Positions 1-11,400 of a stretch of 35,047 nt of DNA are shown piece by piece. The notes under the pieces were generated by a model. It worked only from the letters and a program-made list of their open reading frames with translations, made no database searches and had not been told where the DNA came from. Position numbers and translations under genes: made by a program. Origin of the DNA: CAZWUZ01 sp964637655 [NCBI: uncultured bacterium] (GTDB lineage: Bacteria > DAOPZR01); NCBI GenBank assembly GCA_964637655.1, contig CAZWUZ010000008.1, forward strand, positions 1 to 35,047, in the 5' to 3' direction. The stretch's first letter is position 1; every line of letters starts with the position of its first letter.

Positions 1-1332
1 GGCGCGGATATCCGCAACATCCTGTTGTTCCGCGAGGATTACCCGTCCGCGCGCATCATCAAGCTGGTGCGTAACTACCGTTCGTCGCGCACCATCATTG
101 CCGCGGCCAACAGCGTCTTCCGCCGGCACAAGCCGGCGGACCTGCGCAAGGAACTCGAGGCGGTGCGCACCGGCGCGGACGGTAAGGTGCTCGAGGGGGA
201 AAAAATCGCCCTGTTCACCGCTGATGACGAGGCGGACGAGGCGGCCTTCTGCGTCTTTGTCGTGCAGCGCGAACTGCGGGCGGGGCGCCCGGCGGGGGAA
301 TGCGCGATTTTCTACCGCACCAACGCGCAGGCGCGCCCGCTCAAGGATGCGCTGGCCGCGGCGGGCATCCCCTACCTCGAGTACGGCGACCACCGGTTCT
401 TCGCCCTGCGCGAGGTGGATAATACCCTTGCCTGGCTGCGCCTGACCGTCACCGTGGCGCGCCTGCGGCAGCAGGGGGCTGAACAGATGGAGGAACCGGT
501 GCTTGACGAGGCGACGCGCTGCCTGGGAACGCTGCTCGGGGTGCCGTGCTTCGGTTTTACGGAGGAGGAGCGTGCGGTGCTGCTTGGCGGCAGCGGGGCG
601 TGGCGGACGCTGACTGATGACGAGCAGTACGGCCTGGTCATGGCACGCCTTCCGGCGGAGGGACGGCAGCGGCTCGATGCCTTCATCGACCGGTTCTACC
701 GGGTGCTGGGCGTCGTGCATGGCGGCGACCTGGCCACGGGACTGGAACAGGCCTGGCAGGTGCTCGGCTACGCGGCGCAGGCGGCGGAACCGGACCAGAA
801 GGGGCGGTCATTGCAGCGCAACCTCGAGCTGTTCCGCCACCTGCACGGGCAGTGGGCGGCGCGGGTGGCGGACGCGGTGTTTCCCGACGGCATCGCGCGG
901 CTCGCGGCGTTTCTTGCCGCGCTTGACGAGCAGCGGCGCGACCCGCAGGCGGCGGTGGGCGCGGGCGGTGACGTGGTGCTGCTGATGACCCTGCACGCGG
1001 CCAAGGGACTGGAATTTCCCGTCGTCTGTTTCACCGGGCTGGACGACGGTATCTGCCCGTTCGCCCACTTCACCGACCGTGACCTGGACGAAGCGGGCCG
1101 GCAGCAGCGCTTCGGGGAGGAACTGCGCCTCTTCTACGTCGGGCTTACCCGGGCGCAGGAACGGCTCTTTCTCACCCGCGCGCGGCAGCGCACCCGCAAC
1201 GGGCGCAGTGTGCCGCTGGAACCGTCGCCGTTCCTCAAACTGCTGCCGGCGCACACGGTCACGCGCGGCGATACACGCGGCTCGCTGCTCAGCCGTCTGC
1301 GTGAGCAAGCCGGGTCGCTATGGGGCTCATGA
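1..1332 (+). CDS. UvrD/Rep/PcrA-type superfamily 1 DNA helicase, C-terminal part (5' partial)
   Basis: The frame is open from base 1, so the gene begins before the window; 443 residues are visible. It opens with GADIRNIL, the stretch that follows helicase motif III in UvrD/PcrA. Next come motif IV (LVRNYRSS, about residues 22-29), the YRTNAQAR motif (about 106-113), motif V (TLHAAKGLEF, 330-339) and motif VI (ELRLFYVGLTRAQERL, ending at 389). These are the ATP-coupling and ssDNA-contact motifs of the second RecA-like lobe and its 2B insertion. The Walker A and DExx motifs must lie upstream. The protein ends about 54 residues after motif VI, so it lacks the long C-terminal extension of PcrA/UvrD. 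The family unwinds DNA 3' to 5' in repair or fork restart; which paralogue this is cannot be told. Its stop overlaps the start of the downstream kinase gene, which suggests co-transcription. Confidence 0.93.
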   Translation, partial: GADIRNILLFREDYPSARIIKLVRNYRSSRTIIAAANSVFRRHKPADLRKELEAVRTGADGKVLEGEKIALFTADDEADEAAFCVFVVQRELRAGRPAGECAIFYRTNAQARPLKDALAAAGIPYLEYGDHRFFALREVDNTLAWLRLTVTVARLRQQGAEQMEEPVLDEATRCLGTLLGVPCFGFTEEERAVLLGGSGAWRTLTDDEQYGLVMARLPAEGRQRLDAFIDRFYRVLGVVHGGDLATGLEQAWQVLGYAAQAAEPDQKGRSLQRNLELFRHLHGQWAARVADAVFPDGIARLAAFLAALDEQRRDPQAAVGAGGDVVLLMTLHAAKGLEFPVVCFTGLDDGICPFAHFTDRDLDEAGRQQRFGEELRLFYVGLTRAQERLFLTRARQRTRNGRSVPLEPSPFLKLLPAHTVTRGDTRGSLLSRLREQAGSLWGS

Positions 1333-3200
1333 ACCGCCTGCGCACGCGCACGCTGCGCGGGCGCGTCACCCTGTTCTTCGTCGGGTTCGCTGTTGCCCTG
1401 CTCATTGTGCCCGGCTTTTTCTTCTACCGCACGGCGACCTCGTACCTTGAACGCGAACTGGCGGACCGGCTCAAACTCGGGGCGGGACTCGCCGCGCTGC
1501 AGTTCGAGGGAGAGACCCTGCTGCCGCTGCGTGCGGGTGACGAGACCACGCAGCGCTATGCCCTGTTGCAGGCGCGGCTGCGCCGGGTGCAGCAGGCGAC
1601 GGGCGCGGCGGAACTCCGGCTGATCGATCCGCAGCGGCTGACGCTGGTGAGCGTCGACGCCACGGCGGTAGGCGTCCCCTGCCGGCTGGCGGATGCGGAT
1701 GCGGTCGAAATCGGCCGGGCCATGGCTACGGGTGAGCCGCAGGTCAGCCATTTGTACGGGGACGGGAGCACCTACCACATGGCGGCGTATGCGCCGGTGC
1801 GCGCGGCGGACGGGACGCCGGTGGCGCTGCTGCGTCTTGAAGGCAGCCCGCTGATCAGCGATTTTCTCGCCGCTTATCGCGACCGCATCCTGCTTTTTGC
1901 CGCGGTGGTGCTCTGCCTGTCACTGCTTGTCAGTCGCGTTCTCTCGCGCCAGGTCATCGAGCCGGTGCGCGAACTGGCCGCGGGGGTGCGCCGGCTCAGC
2001 GAGCGCGACTATGCCCCGGTGCGGGTCAGCGCGCGTGACGAACTCGGGTTTCTCGCCGAGGAATTCAACCGCATGGCGGAGACCATCCGCGGGCACGCGC
2101 AGGAACTGACGGCGTTGCACGCGCAGGCGGCGCAGCGCGCCGCTGATCTCGAGGTCTATAACCGCTATATCCTCGAAACCATCCGCAGCGGTATCGTCGC
2201 CTGCCAGCTCGACGGCACGGTGACGGTGGTCAACCGCAGCGCGCGCGCCATGTTCGCCCTGACTGCGGAGGTGGCCGGACAGCCGCTGGCGGAGGTTTTC
2301 GCCGCCTGCCCGGAACTTGGCGACCTGCTGACGGCGACGCTGGCGCAGCGCGAAAATCAGGTGCGCGATGACCTGGCCCTGACCGTGGCCGGGCGGCAGC
2401 GGCATTTCGACCTGCAGACCTCGCTGCTGCATGACGGGTCGGGCCGCCTGCTCGGGGTCATCCTCATGGCGGCGGAGACGACGCGCCTGCGCGAACTGCA
2501 GGAGGAAATCGAGCGCACCGAGCGGCTGGCGGCGGTTGGCACGCTGGCCGCGGGCGTGGCGCATGAAATCCGCAATCCGCTCTCGGGCATCAGCGGGTTC
2601 GTCGAACTGCTGCAGCGCAAGGTGACCGGAAACGAGGCGGCGCTGCGGCTCACCGATAAGGTGCGCGCTGAGATCAGCCACCTCAACCGTATCGTAACGG
2701 ATTTTCTGCAGTTTGCCCGCCCGCAGGCGCTCAATCTCACCCGGGTCGATCTGGCCGCCCTCTGTGCCGGTGCCGTGGCGGTTACCGCGGCGCATGCGGC
2801 GGAGCGCGGAGTGGCGCTGCGCCTCGCGCCGGGCCCGCCCGTCTTTTTGACGGCGGATGGTGAACAGTTGCGGCAGGCGCTGGTCAACATCCTGCGCAAC
2901 GCCGTCGAGGCAAGCGCAGCGGGACAGGCAGTGGTGCTCGCCTGGACGCCGGACGGGATGTTCGCGACCATCACGGTGCGCGATGATGGCGCGGGGATGG
3001 ACAATGCCGCGCGCAAGGCAATCTTCAACCCGTTCTTCACCACCAAGGATGACGGAACCGGGCTGGGACTGACGGTGACGCATACCATTATCGAGCGGCA
3101 TGGCGGGCACATTCGCGTCGATTCCGAACCCGGGCGGGGGACGGTGTTCACGGTGGCGCTGCCGCTGGCGGGCCAGCCCGGAAGAAAGGCACTGGTATGA
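1320..3200 (+). CDS. Membrane sensor histidine kinase, NtrB/AtoS/ZraS-like
   Basis: A 626-residue transmembrane sensor kinase. Transmembrane segment 1 spans about residues 16-36. An extracytoplasmic region of about 150 residues follows; its YAPVRAADGTPVALLRLEG stretch looks Cache-like. Transmembrane segment 2 is at about 189-207, then a HAMP linker (about 208-260) and a PAS-like domain (about 285-385). The HisKA phosphoacceptor is His415, in VAHEIRNPLSG. The HATPase domain has the N-box ILRNAVEAS (Asn527), DDGAGM (about 558) and GTGLGLTV (about 580). All catalytic boxes look intact. The ATG at 1320 overlaps the helicase by 13 bases; an in-frame ATG at 1329 forms an ATGA overlap and is an equally good start. 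The gene ends in another ATGA overlap with the NtrC-type regulator, its evident partner. The stimulus is unknown. Confidence 0.93.
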   Translation: MGLMNRLRTRTLRGRVTLFFVGFAVALLIVPGFFFYRTATSYLERELADRLKLGAGLAALQFEGETLLPLRAGDETTQRYALLQARLRRVQQATGAAELRLIDPQRLTLVSVDATAVGVPCRLADADAVEIGRAMATGEPQVSHLYGDGSTYHMAAYAPVRAADGTPVALLRLEGSPLISDFLAAYRDRILLFAAVVLCLSLLVSRVLSRQVIEPVRELAAGVRRLSERDYAPVRVSARDELGFLAEEFNRMAETIRGHAQELTALHAQAAQRAADLEVYNRYILETIRSGIVACQLDGTVTVVNRSARAMFALTAEVAGQPLAEVFAACPELGDLLTATLAQRENQVRDDLALTVAGRQRHFDLQTSLLHDGSGRLLGVILMAAETTRLRELQEEIERTERLAAVGTLAAGVAHEIRNPLSGISGFVELLQRKVTGNEAALRLTDKVRAEISHLNRIVTDFLQFARPQALNLTRVDLAALCAGAVAVTAAHAAERGVALRLAPGPPVFLTADGEQLRQALVNILRNAVEASAAGQAVVLAWTPDGMFATITVRDDGAGMDNAARKAIFNPFFTTKDDGTGLGLTVTHTIIERHGGHIRVDSEPGRGTVFTVALPLAGQPGRKALV

Positions 3201-4576
3201 AACGGATCCTGGTGGTGGATGACAACGCGGCCATGTGTGAGGTATTGGCCGAGGCGCTCGGGGAGAAGGGGTATACGGTCGAGACGACGACGAGCAGCGA
3301 ACAGGGGGCGGATTTCCTCCGCCGGCGCGGCTACAATGTGCTGATCACCGACCTCAAGATGCCCGGCATCGACGGGCTGGAACTGCTGCGCCTTGCGCGG
3401 GCGGAAAATGCCGCGCTCGAAGCGATCATGATCACCGCGTTCGGCACGGTCGAAAGCGCGGTCGAGGCGATGAAACGCGGGGCCTCCGATTTCATCCTCA
3501 AGCCGTTCTCCGTTGCGGAAATAGAACTGAAGGTGGAAAAACTGCTCGAACGGCAGCGCCTGCAGAGTGAAAACCTGCTGCTGCGCGAGGAACTGCAGGA
3601 GCACTTCAATTTCGCCGAACTGATCGGGCACAGTGTGGGCATGAAAAAAATCTACGACCTGGTCCGGCGCGCCGCCCCGACCGATTCGCCCGTGCTGCTG
3701 CGCGGGGAGACCGGGACGGGCAAGGAACTCGTTGCGCGTGCCCTTCACGCCTACTCGCGCCGGGCCAAGCGGGCCTTTGTCAAGGTCAACTGCTCGGCCA
3801 TCCCGCACGGCCTGCTGGAGAGCGAACTCTTCGGCCACGAAAAAGGAGCGTTTACCGGGGCGGTTGCACGCAAGGACGGCCGCTTTATCGTGGCTGATCA
3901 GGGGACAATTTTCCTCGATGAGATCGGTGAGATGCCGGCCGCGATGCAGGCCAAACTGCTCAGGGTACTGCAGGATGGCGAGTTTATGCGGGTGGGCGGC
4001 ATAGAAACAATCAGTACGGATGTTCGTGTTATTGCCGCAACCAACAGGAACCTTGAGGACGACATACGCAGCGGGGTATTTCGTGAGGACCTGTTCTTCA
4101 GGTTGAACGTCATTCCCATGGAATTGCCGCCACTTCGTGAGCGTCGTGAAGACATCCCTGATCTGATGGCATATTGCTTGCATAAATTCAATATATTGTG
4201 TCGTAAACAGGTCAACAGCATAGACGAAGAGGTGCGCCGCGGGTTTCTGAATTATGCCTGGCCAGGCAATGTGCGTGAAATGGAAAACATTATCGAACGG
4301 GCTGTTGTGCTGTGTAACGGGGAGCGGATCAGCACGGAAAACATCCCCGTGGAAATTTTGACGAGCACTGCCAGAAAACCGGCAGAAAATCAGCGATACG
4401 AATTGTCGGGTGGCTTGACGGCGCTGGTTGAGCAGTTTGAAAAAGAAATCATCGAGCACGCCTTGCGGGAAAGCGAAGGCAGTCAGATGCGGGCAGCAAA
4501 ACTGTTGCAGTTGAACCGGAGCACGCTGCAGTATAAACTGCAGAAATACGGCATTACCGGCAGGAATGATGCGTAG
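3197..4576 (+). CDS. NtrC-family sigma54-dependent response regulator
   Basis: 459 residues in the standard NtrC layout. The receiver domain (about 1-120) has acidic residues Asp8/Asp9, phospho-acceptor Asp52 (LITDLKMPG), Thr80 and Lys102. The AAA+ domain has Walker A GETGTGKE (about 169-176), an intact GAFTGA loop (about 217-222) that contacts sigma54, and Walker B TIFLDEIGEMP (about 236-246). The C-terminal Fis-type helix-turn-helix ends in AAKLLQLNRSTLQYKLQKYGI-like sequence. It should activate sigma54 promoters when phosphorylated by the kinase encoded just upstream. No convincing sigma54 promoter was found in this window, so its targets are unknown. From about base 3,990 to the stop, GC content and codon choice drop relative to both flanks, although the frame and family motifs continue. 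An AGAAAGG ribosome site lies 8 bases before the ATG. Confidence 0.95.
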   Translation: MKRILVVDDNAAMCEVLAEALGEKGYTVETTTSSEQGADFLRRRGYNVLITDLKMPGIDGLELLRLARAENAALEAIMITAFGTVESAVEAMKRGASDFILKPFSVAEIELKVEKLLERQRLQSENLLLREELQEHFNFAELIGHSVGMKKIYDLVRRAAPTDSPVLLRGETGTGKELVARALHAYSRRAKRAFVKVNCSAIPHGLLESELFGHEKGAFTGAVARKDGRFIVADQGTIFLDEIGEMPAAMQAKLLRVLQDGEFMRVGGIETISTDVRVIAATNRNLEDDIRSGVFREDLFFRLNVIPMELPPLRERREDIPDLMAYCLHKFNILCRKQVNSIDEEVRRGFLNYAWPGNVREMENIIERAVVLCNGERISTENIPVEILTSTARKPAENQRYELSGGLTALVEQFEKEIIEHALRESEGSQMRAAKLLQLNRSTLQYKLQKYGITGRNDA

Positions 4577-5450
4577 CGTTCTGATCGCACTGATCCTGAT
4601 TGTCTCCGTCAACGTGATGCCGGCGGTGTCGGCTGACGATCTGGCCACCCAGTGGCAGACCATCAGCCGCATCGAGGAAAAACTGGCCGGGCTGAACCGC
4701 GAGGCGGCGACGGTCAGGGCGCAGCTCGACGAAACGGGGCGGAAGATTGCGGCGCTCAAGCAGGACGGAGTGTCACTGCTCGAGGAAATACGCCTGAACG
4801 TGCTGCTGCGCGAGAGCCAGGACCAGGCCCAGCAGCTGGCGACGCTGGAAGGGACCATCCGCACGCTGGCGGACACGCGGCTGACGCTGGTCGATCGCGC
4901 GCTGCTGGCGGTCAACCGGGAACTGGCGCGGCGCGCGGAGCGGCTCAAGGCGTTGCAGGCGGCGGGCGACCATGCCGGGTTCACCCAGCTGCTGACGGAA
5001 CTGGTCGGCTATGACAACTTCAAGCGGGCGCTTGAGGAGCGGCGCGAACTGCGCCTGGCGCGCCCGGCGGTGACGCTGCAGGTGGCGGACTGGAATTCCC
5101 CCGCGGAAGTGCGGGAAAAAGCGCTGATTCTGCGCGACGAGATCCGCGGCGCGGAGCGCGAGCTGGCGCTGACGCGCACGCGCATCAGCGAGGGACTGGC
5201 GGAGATCCGGCAGAAGGAGGAGATCATCCGCTTCGTGCGCGACCTGCAGCAGCTGCGCAGCGAGCGCGTGTCGGTGGTCGACCCGGCGGTGATCCCCCAT
5301 CTCGAGCGCGAAGCGGAACGGCGGCGCGGGGAGATCGCGCAACTGCGGCAGTACCAGGGGACGCTGACGGTGGAACTGGCGCGCCTGCGCGAGCAGGGCG
5401 ACCGCCTGACGGCGTACGCGGACCGCATGGAACGGGAACTGCTGCGGTGA
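4566..5450 (+). CDS. Exported coiled-coil protein, EnvC-like N-terminal type without peptidase domain
   Basis: 294 residues. The N-terminus is a Sec signal peptide (hydrophobic core about 5-18, likely cut after PAVSA, residue 23), so the protein should be periplasmic or surface-exposed. Nearly all the rest is charged, heptad-rich helix (about 30-110 and 185-294), rich in Glu, Arg, Leu and Gln. This resembles the coiled-coil half of EnvC-type murein hydrolase activators, but no LytM/M23 domain follows and the chain stops in helix. No enzymatic motif is visible. The ATG at 4566 overlaps the regulator's end by 11 bases; a second ATG follows at 4569. The gene ends in a GTGA overlap with the giant PLD gene, implying coupled translation. 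It may be a scaffold or export accessory for its neighbour, which is inference from position only. Confidence 0.8.
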   Translation: MMRSVLIALILIVSVNVMPAVSADDLATQWQTISRIEEKLAGLNREAATVRAQLDETGRKIAALKQDGVSLLEEIRLNVLLRESQDQAQQLATLEGTIRTLADTRLTLVDRALLAVNRELARRAERLKALQAAGDHAGFTQLLTELVGYDNFKRALEERRELRLARPAVTLQVADWNSPAEVREKALILRDEIRGAERELALTRTRISEGLAEIRQKEEIIRFVRDLQQLRSERVSVVDPAVIPHLEREAERRRGEIAQLRQYQGTLTVELARLREQGDRLTAYADRMERELLR

Positions 5451-8400
5451 AAAAACTTCTGCTGGCCGGCCTGCTGCTGCTGTGGGCGTCCGCGTCTGTC
5501 GCGGCTCCGTGGTGGGAGGTGCATTTCACCGAGCAGCGCAGCAACTCCAGTTCGGCCTACGAGCAGGAAATATACGACTTCATCATGCAGGCCAACAGTT
5601 CGGTCTGGGTGACCAGCTATACCTGGGGCAACTCCTCGCACAACAAGCTGATGCTGGCGCTGAACGAGTTATATGCGCGGGGGCTGGATATACGGCTGGT
5701 CGGCGATAACACGTCGGCGTTCAACTCGTACATGGACGACTATGAAAAGCGCACTGACGCTGCCGCGGCTGACGCTGCCAACCTGCACCACAACAAATTC
5801 ATCGTCCTCGACTACAATACTGCCAACGCCAGGGTGATGACGGGTTCGACCAACTGGACCGACCCCGCCTACGCCACGCAGAACAACGACATCCTGGCCA
5901 TCAACGACCGCAACGTGGCCAACGCCTACGGGCGTGAATTTCTCGAACTGTGGACGGGCAACTTCCGCAGCGGCCCGACCGATGTCAAGGACTACACGGT
6001 CAGCGGGCACGCGGTCAACCTCTATTTCGCGCCCGAGGACGACCCGGGCAACACCTACCTGTCGAACCTGTTGCGCAATGCCGAGCACTGTATTTTCTTC
6101 CTGTCGTTCAACCACCAGCTGACCGACCTGATGAACCGGGCCATCGAACTGAAGAACCGCGGGGGGATCGTCGAAGGGGCCTACGAATCGATTTACGGCA
6201 GCATGTTCAACGGCTACATGGCGGCAGGCATCGACATCCGCCAGGACGGTAATACCGACCATCTGCACAACAAGCTCTACATCGTCGACCTGGAGACGGT
6301 GGCGACCGGGTCGATGAATCACTCGAACACGTCCAGTACCAGCACCGACGAAAACGAACTTTTCATCCACGATTTCCGCCTCGCCCGCGAGTACATGAAG
6401 CACTTCCACTTCTGCTACGACCAGGCGAGCCCGCAGGTTGCCACCCCGACACACGAGGACAACGCCCCGGCCATTGTCACCAATCTCGGGGCGGTCGATA
6501 CCCCCAATGACACGGGGCAGAGCATCACCGTGTCGTGGACCGGGGTGAACGACGCCGACCTTGCCGGCTACTACGTGTATATCAGCACGTCAGCCATCGG
6601 CAGCGTCGAGAACCTGATCCCCGAGAAATTCGTGCAGGGGGCGACGTCGACCACGCTCACCACCTACAACCAGGACGACCCCATCAGCAATAACACCGAT
6701 TACTACGTCGCGGTGGCGAGTGTCGACTGGCATGGCAACGAGAATTACAGCTGCCCGACCACCGGCCCGGTGCAGGCCACGGGCGTGATTACCGGCGCCC
6801 GCCCGTCCGGCACCATCGACTTTTCCGATTCCACCAGTCATATTGCCGGCGAGGCCTCGACCCTGGTCGCGGTCATCCACAACGACACGGCGGCGGTTTC
6901 CGCCATTGCCACGCTCACCATCAGTTTCGGTTCCGCGTCAGCCGGACTGAGCTTCACCCCGGTGGCGGCCGGCAGTCAGACCCCGCCCGCGGGCTGGACC
7001 GTGGTTGCAGTCACGGACACCACCATCACCTACAGCGCCCTGCAGGCGGGCAACCGGATCGCCGCGGACGGCAGCGAGACGTTCACCATTGCGGTGACCA
7101 ACCCGGTGACCGCGGGGACCAGCAACGCTATCACGCTTGACGTGGTGGCGGCCAACAGCGAAGTAGCCGCCGGGGTGACGCTGAGCAGCGGCCTGGTCAC
7201 CATCGCGCCGAGCGCGGTCCCGCTCTTTACGCTCGCCTGGGGCGCGGGTTCGAGCCAGCGCGGCGGCAAAAACGCGACCCTCGCGGTGGGTATGCATAAC
7301 GAAGCGGGGGCCGGCACCTCCATCCGCGAGGTGACCTTCTCGTTCGGCGCGGGGAACGGCGCGTTTACCGCGCGCGGCAGCGATGTGCAGGTCGCGCCGG
7401 CCGGGTGGATGGCGAGCGGGTCGGGCAACACCCTGACCTTTACCGCGTCCGATACGGCCTACTATCTCGCGGCGGGTGACACGCTGACACTGTCGCTCGC
7501 GGTGATCAACCCCGGCATCAGCCGGGCGAGCGATGTCATCACCGCGACGACCACCGACCGCAACGGGCTGCAGGTTCCCGGGGTGACGGTCGGGTCACTG
7601 ACCGTGCAGGCCACGGACGGCATCGTTTTCAACGAGTTCATGTACAACCCCGTCGGCAGCGACGTGTTGTTCGAGTACGTGGAACTCTATAACCGTACCC
7701 CGGTGACGGTGGAACTGGGCGGCTGGCAGATGAGCGCCGGCGGCGCGGTGACGACCATTCCGGCCGGCACGACGCTGGCCGCCTACAAGTTTATCGTCAT
7801 CGCCAGCACGCTGTCGCGCGGCACGGCGGGCGATGAATTCTACGAGTCGTATTCCTCGCGCTACGGCAACGGTGACGGCATCTGGATTGTCGATCCGACG
7901 ACTCCCGGCGAGGACTATCAGGTCATTGACGGCACTGATTTCGACCTCAATGATGATGCCGACTTCCTGACCCTGACCAGCGCCGATGCGACCTTCACGA
8001 CGACCGTCCGCTACAACGATGCGCTCAACGAGTGGGGCGGGGCGGACGGCACGGGCGCCTCGCTCGAGAAGATCGACCCGTCGATCGATGACGTCGGGAT
8101 CGTCGAACTCGACGGCCCCAACTGGGGCGCGCAGCAGATGACCAGCACCTACCCGGACGGCACCCCGGGTGTCACCAACAGCATTGCCGTGTCGCAGGTG
8201 CCGCCGGTGACCGGCCTGTCAGTCCGTTCGGTGACGGAGAATTCCGTCACCCTCGCCTGGTCGCCGCTGACGGAGTTTGCCACGTTTGCCGGCTACCATG
8301 TCTACTACGCCACGGCCAGCCCGGTGACGGCGGGGGCACTGGTCTGGAACGCGGTGCAGGACCCCAACCTGGCGCTCATGGCGACCGGGCGCACCACGGT

Positions 8401-11400
8401 CACCGGACTGACCGCCAACACCACCTACTACTTCCGTCTCATCGCGCAGTCGACGCTCTCCGGGCCGGGTGACGTGAGCAGCGCGGATGAAGTGAGCACG
8501 CTGACAACCGTCACGACGGAGGTCACGGTCAACTACCTGTATGACGGCGTGCGGTATGCCACCACCTACGACGGCAGCGCCATCCTGCGCGACGTCGGGA
8601 CGACCATCAACCTCCGCCTGGCGTCACCGCCGGCCAATGCCGGCTCGGTCATGGTCTGGTATGACGTCGGGGCCGACCCGGACGGCAGCGCCACCGGCAA
8701 CAGCAGCGACCGGGCCGCCTATGCCGCGGGCAACGGCGTCACGTGGGATGCGGTCATTCCCGGCAACGATGCGGAAATCAACGACGGGGCCGAAGTCAGG
8801 TTCCTCGTCCAGATTGACGGTATCCCCTATTTCAACAACGGCCTGCCGTGGAAGTACCGGGTGGATGGCGGCATCAGCGCCAGCTTCACCGACCTGACCG
8901 CGGCCGGGGTCGGGTACGGGCGCATCGAACTGCGCTGGACCCCGGTGACGAACGTTCCCGATTTCGGCCAGTACCGCATCTACTACACCGCCGGGAGCGA
9001 GACCATCAGCATTCTTTCGCCGTCGTGGGATGCGGTGGATGATGTGATGCTCGCGCACAGCGCCACCGGCGCGACCGTCGTCTCCGGCCTGCAACCCGGC
9101 GGCATCTATCGCTTCCGCATCGTCGCGGTCGACCAGTACGGCAACGAATCGGATTTTGCCACCTCGAACGAGGCGACGGGTACGGCACAGCACGGCACGG
9201 TGATCATCACCGAGTTCGCGCCCGCAGGGGACACGCTCAGCAGCGCGCTGCCGTGGGTGGAACTCTACTGCGTCGAGGGGACGCAGGCGATGAACGGGTG
9301 GAATCTTACCGACCTGAACGGCAATACCGTCCCGGTCGGCGCGGTGACCATGAGCGCCGGCGAGTACCGGGTGGTCTACCTGACCGACTCGACGTTTTTT
9401 GCCGGTGACGGGGTGCTGGCGCTCGACGCGGACATGGATACCACCAACGGTTCGTATGCCGACGCGGTGGTCTGGACCGACGGCAACGGGGCCTTCAGCG
9501 CCGCCGACGCGGCGGATGTGCGCGCGCTTGGTGCCGGCAACTGGGAGTACAGCGTTTCCTATGCCGCGGCCACCCCGTGGATCAGCGAGTACTTCTCCGT
9601 TCCGTACACCGCCGGCGGTTTTTATTCCCTGGTGCGCGCGGAAATCGATGTCTACCGCGACCAGAACACGCGCAGCGACTGGCGCCTGCAATACACCCCG
9701 AGCAAGGGGGGGAGCAACGGGGTCAGCACGGTCGCCCTGCAGTCGTTTACGGACGGCTACCGCAGCGCTTATCCCGACGGCTACACCTACTTCCAGGATA
9801 CCACGGCCACGGCGGTGTTCGGGTTCGGCACCGCGCCGGCCGACAGCACCAACGTCCGCCTGTATTATAATTACGATGTCGTACCGACGGGCGACCCGGC
9901 GGGCGCGGACTCCTGGGTACTGCTGGCACCGCAAAGCGACCTGCTCACCTGGGGCGGGAGTTTCCCGGGGACCGGCAATCCCGCGGCCAACAGCGGGAAA
10001 CGCGTCAATTTCATCATCGCCGCCGACGGGGTTCCCTATTACCGCGACAATGTGCCGGGCGTGGCGTGGAGCTACCGCCTTGACGGCAGCGCGCCGGGTG
10101 CGGTCGGCGGCTTCAGTGTCGAGGGGGTGACGCAAAGCGCGGCCATCACCGCGTGGTCGCCGCCCGCGGTCATCGATGATTTCGCCACCTACCGCGTCTA
10201 CTACGCGGTCGCCCCGGGCCCGGGAACCACGGCCGCGGCGTATGTCGACAAGGCCACGGTGAGCGAACTGCACTACCGGACGACAGCGGGCGCGGTCATC
10301 GGCGGCCTGACCGCGGGGCAGACGTACGTGCTCGCCATTGCCGCGGTTGATGAACGGGGCAATGTCGGCGCGCTGTCGGGGATGGATCCGGCGGCCATCC
10401 GGCCGACACTGAGCGTGACGGCGCGGACCGTGAGCGACACGGCCGGCAACCGCGTGAACGGTGGTTTTGCCGGCAGCGACCGCCTGCGCGGGACCGACCT
10501 GCAGGTCGAGGTCTGGTTCAGCGAGGCCCCGGCGGCGACCCCGGTGCTCTGGCGGGACGGGATGGCGGCACCCGACGGGCCGGGCGGGAGCGCCAACGAC
10601 CGTTCCGGAACGATGACTGCGGGCAGCGATGCCCGGCTGTGGACCGCCACCATCCCCTGCACGGACGCCTCGATCGTCAACGACACCACGCTGCAGCTGG
10701 TGTTCAGCGTCAATACCACGGTGGTGCGCAACGGCAGCGTGCCGTTCAAGGTGTCTATCGATACCACCGCGGCACCGCTCAGCGCGCCGGCCGGGTTCTC
10801 CGTGGTCGGCACGCTGGCGGGCGGGGCGACCCTGTCGTGGAACCCCATCGCGGCGGCGGCTGATTTTGCCTCGTATCGCGTCTACTATGGTGCGGCCCCC
10901 GGCCCGCTGAGTGCGGGCGCGGCGTATATCGATAAGGCCGCGTACGCCGCGCTCGGCACGGTGACCACCGGCGGTGTCACCGTCACCGGACTGAACTTCG
11001 GCGACACCTACGTGTTCGCGGCGGCGGCAGCGGACGCGCTCGGCAATATCACCGCGCTGTCGAACCTCGATACCGGGCTCACGCTGGTGTCGCAGACCGT
11101 GTCGTCGCTGCAGCTGTCTGATACCGCGGGCAATACCGTGACCGCGGCTTTCGACGGGTCGCAGGCGCTGCGCCGTGCCGATGTGCAGGTCAGCATCGTG
11201 CTGGCCGAGGACGCGGCGGATACCCCGGTGGTCTGGTTTGACGTCGGGGCGGTGCCGGACGGCCCGGGCGGGGCCAACGGCGCCGACCGCAGCGTGACCA
11301 TGACCCGCACCGGTGACGCGAAAAACTGGGCAGCGACCATCCCGTATACGGACGGGGAGATGGTCGACGGCGCCACCGTGCAGGTGATCATCTTCACCAG

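Noticed and set aside
2357-4984. 875-codon open frame on the minus strand spanning the kinase, regulator and coiled-coil genes
   Set aside because: It crosses genes with well-supported domains on the + strand and is Arg/Ser/Pro-rich without recognisable motifs. It is a high-GC shadow frame.
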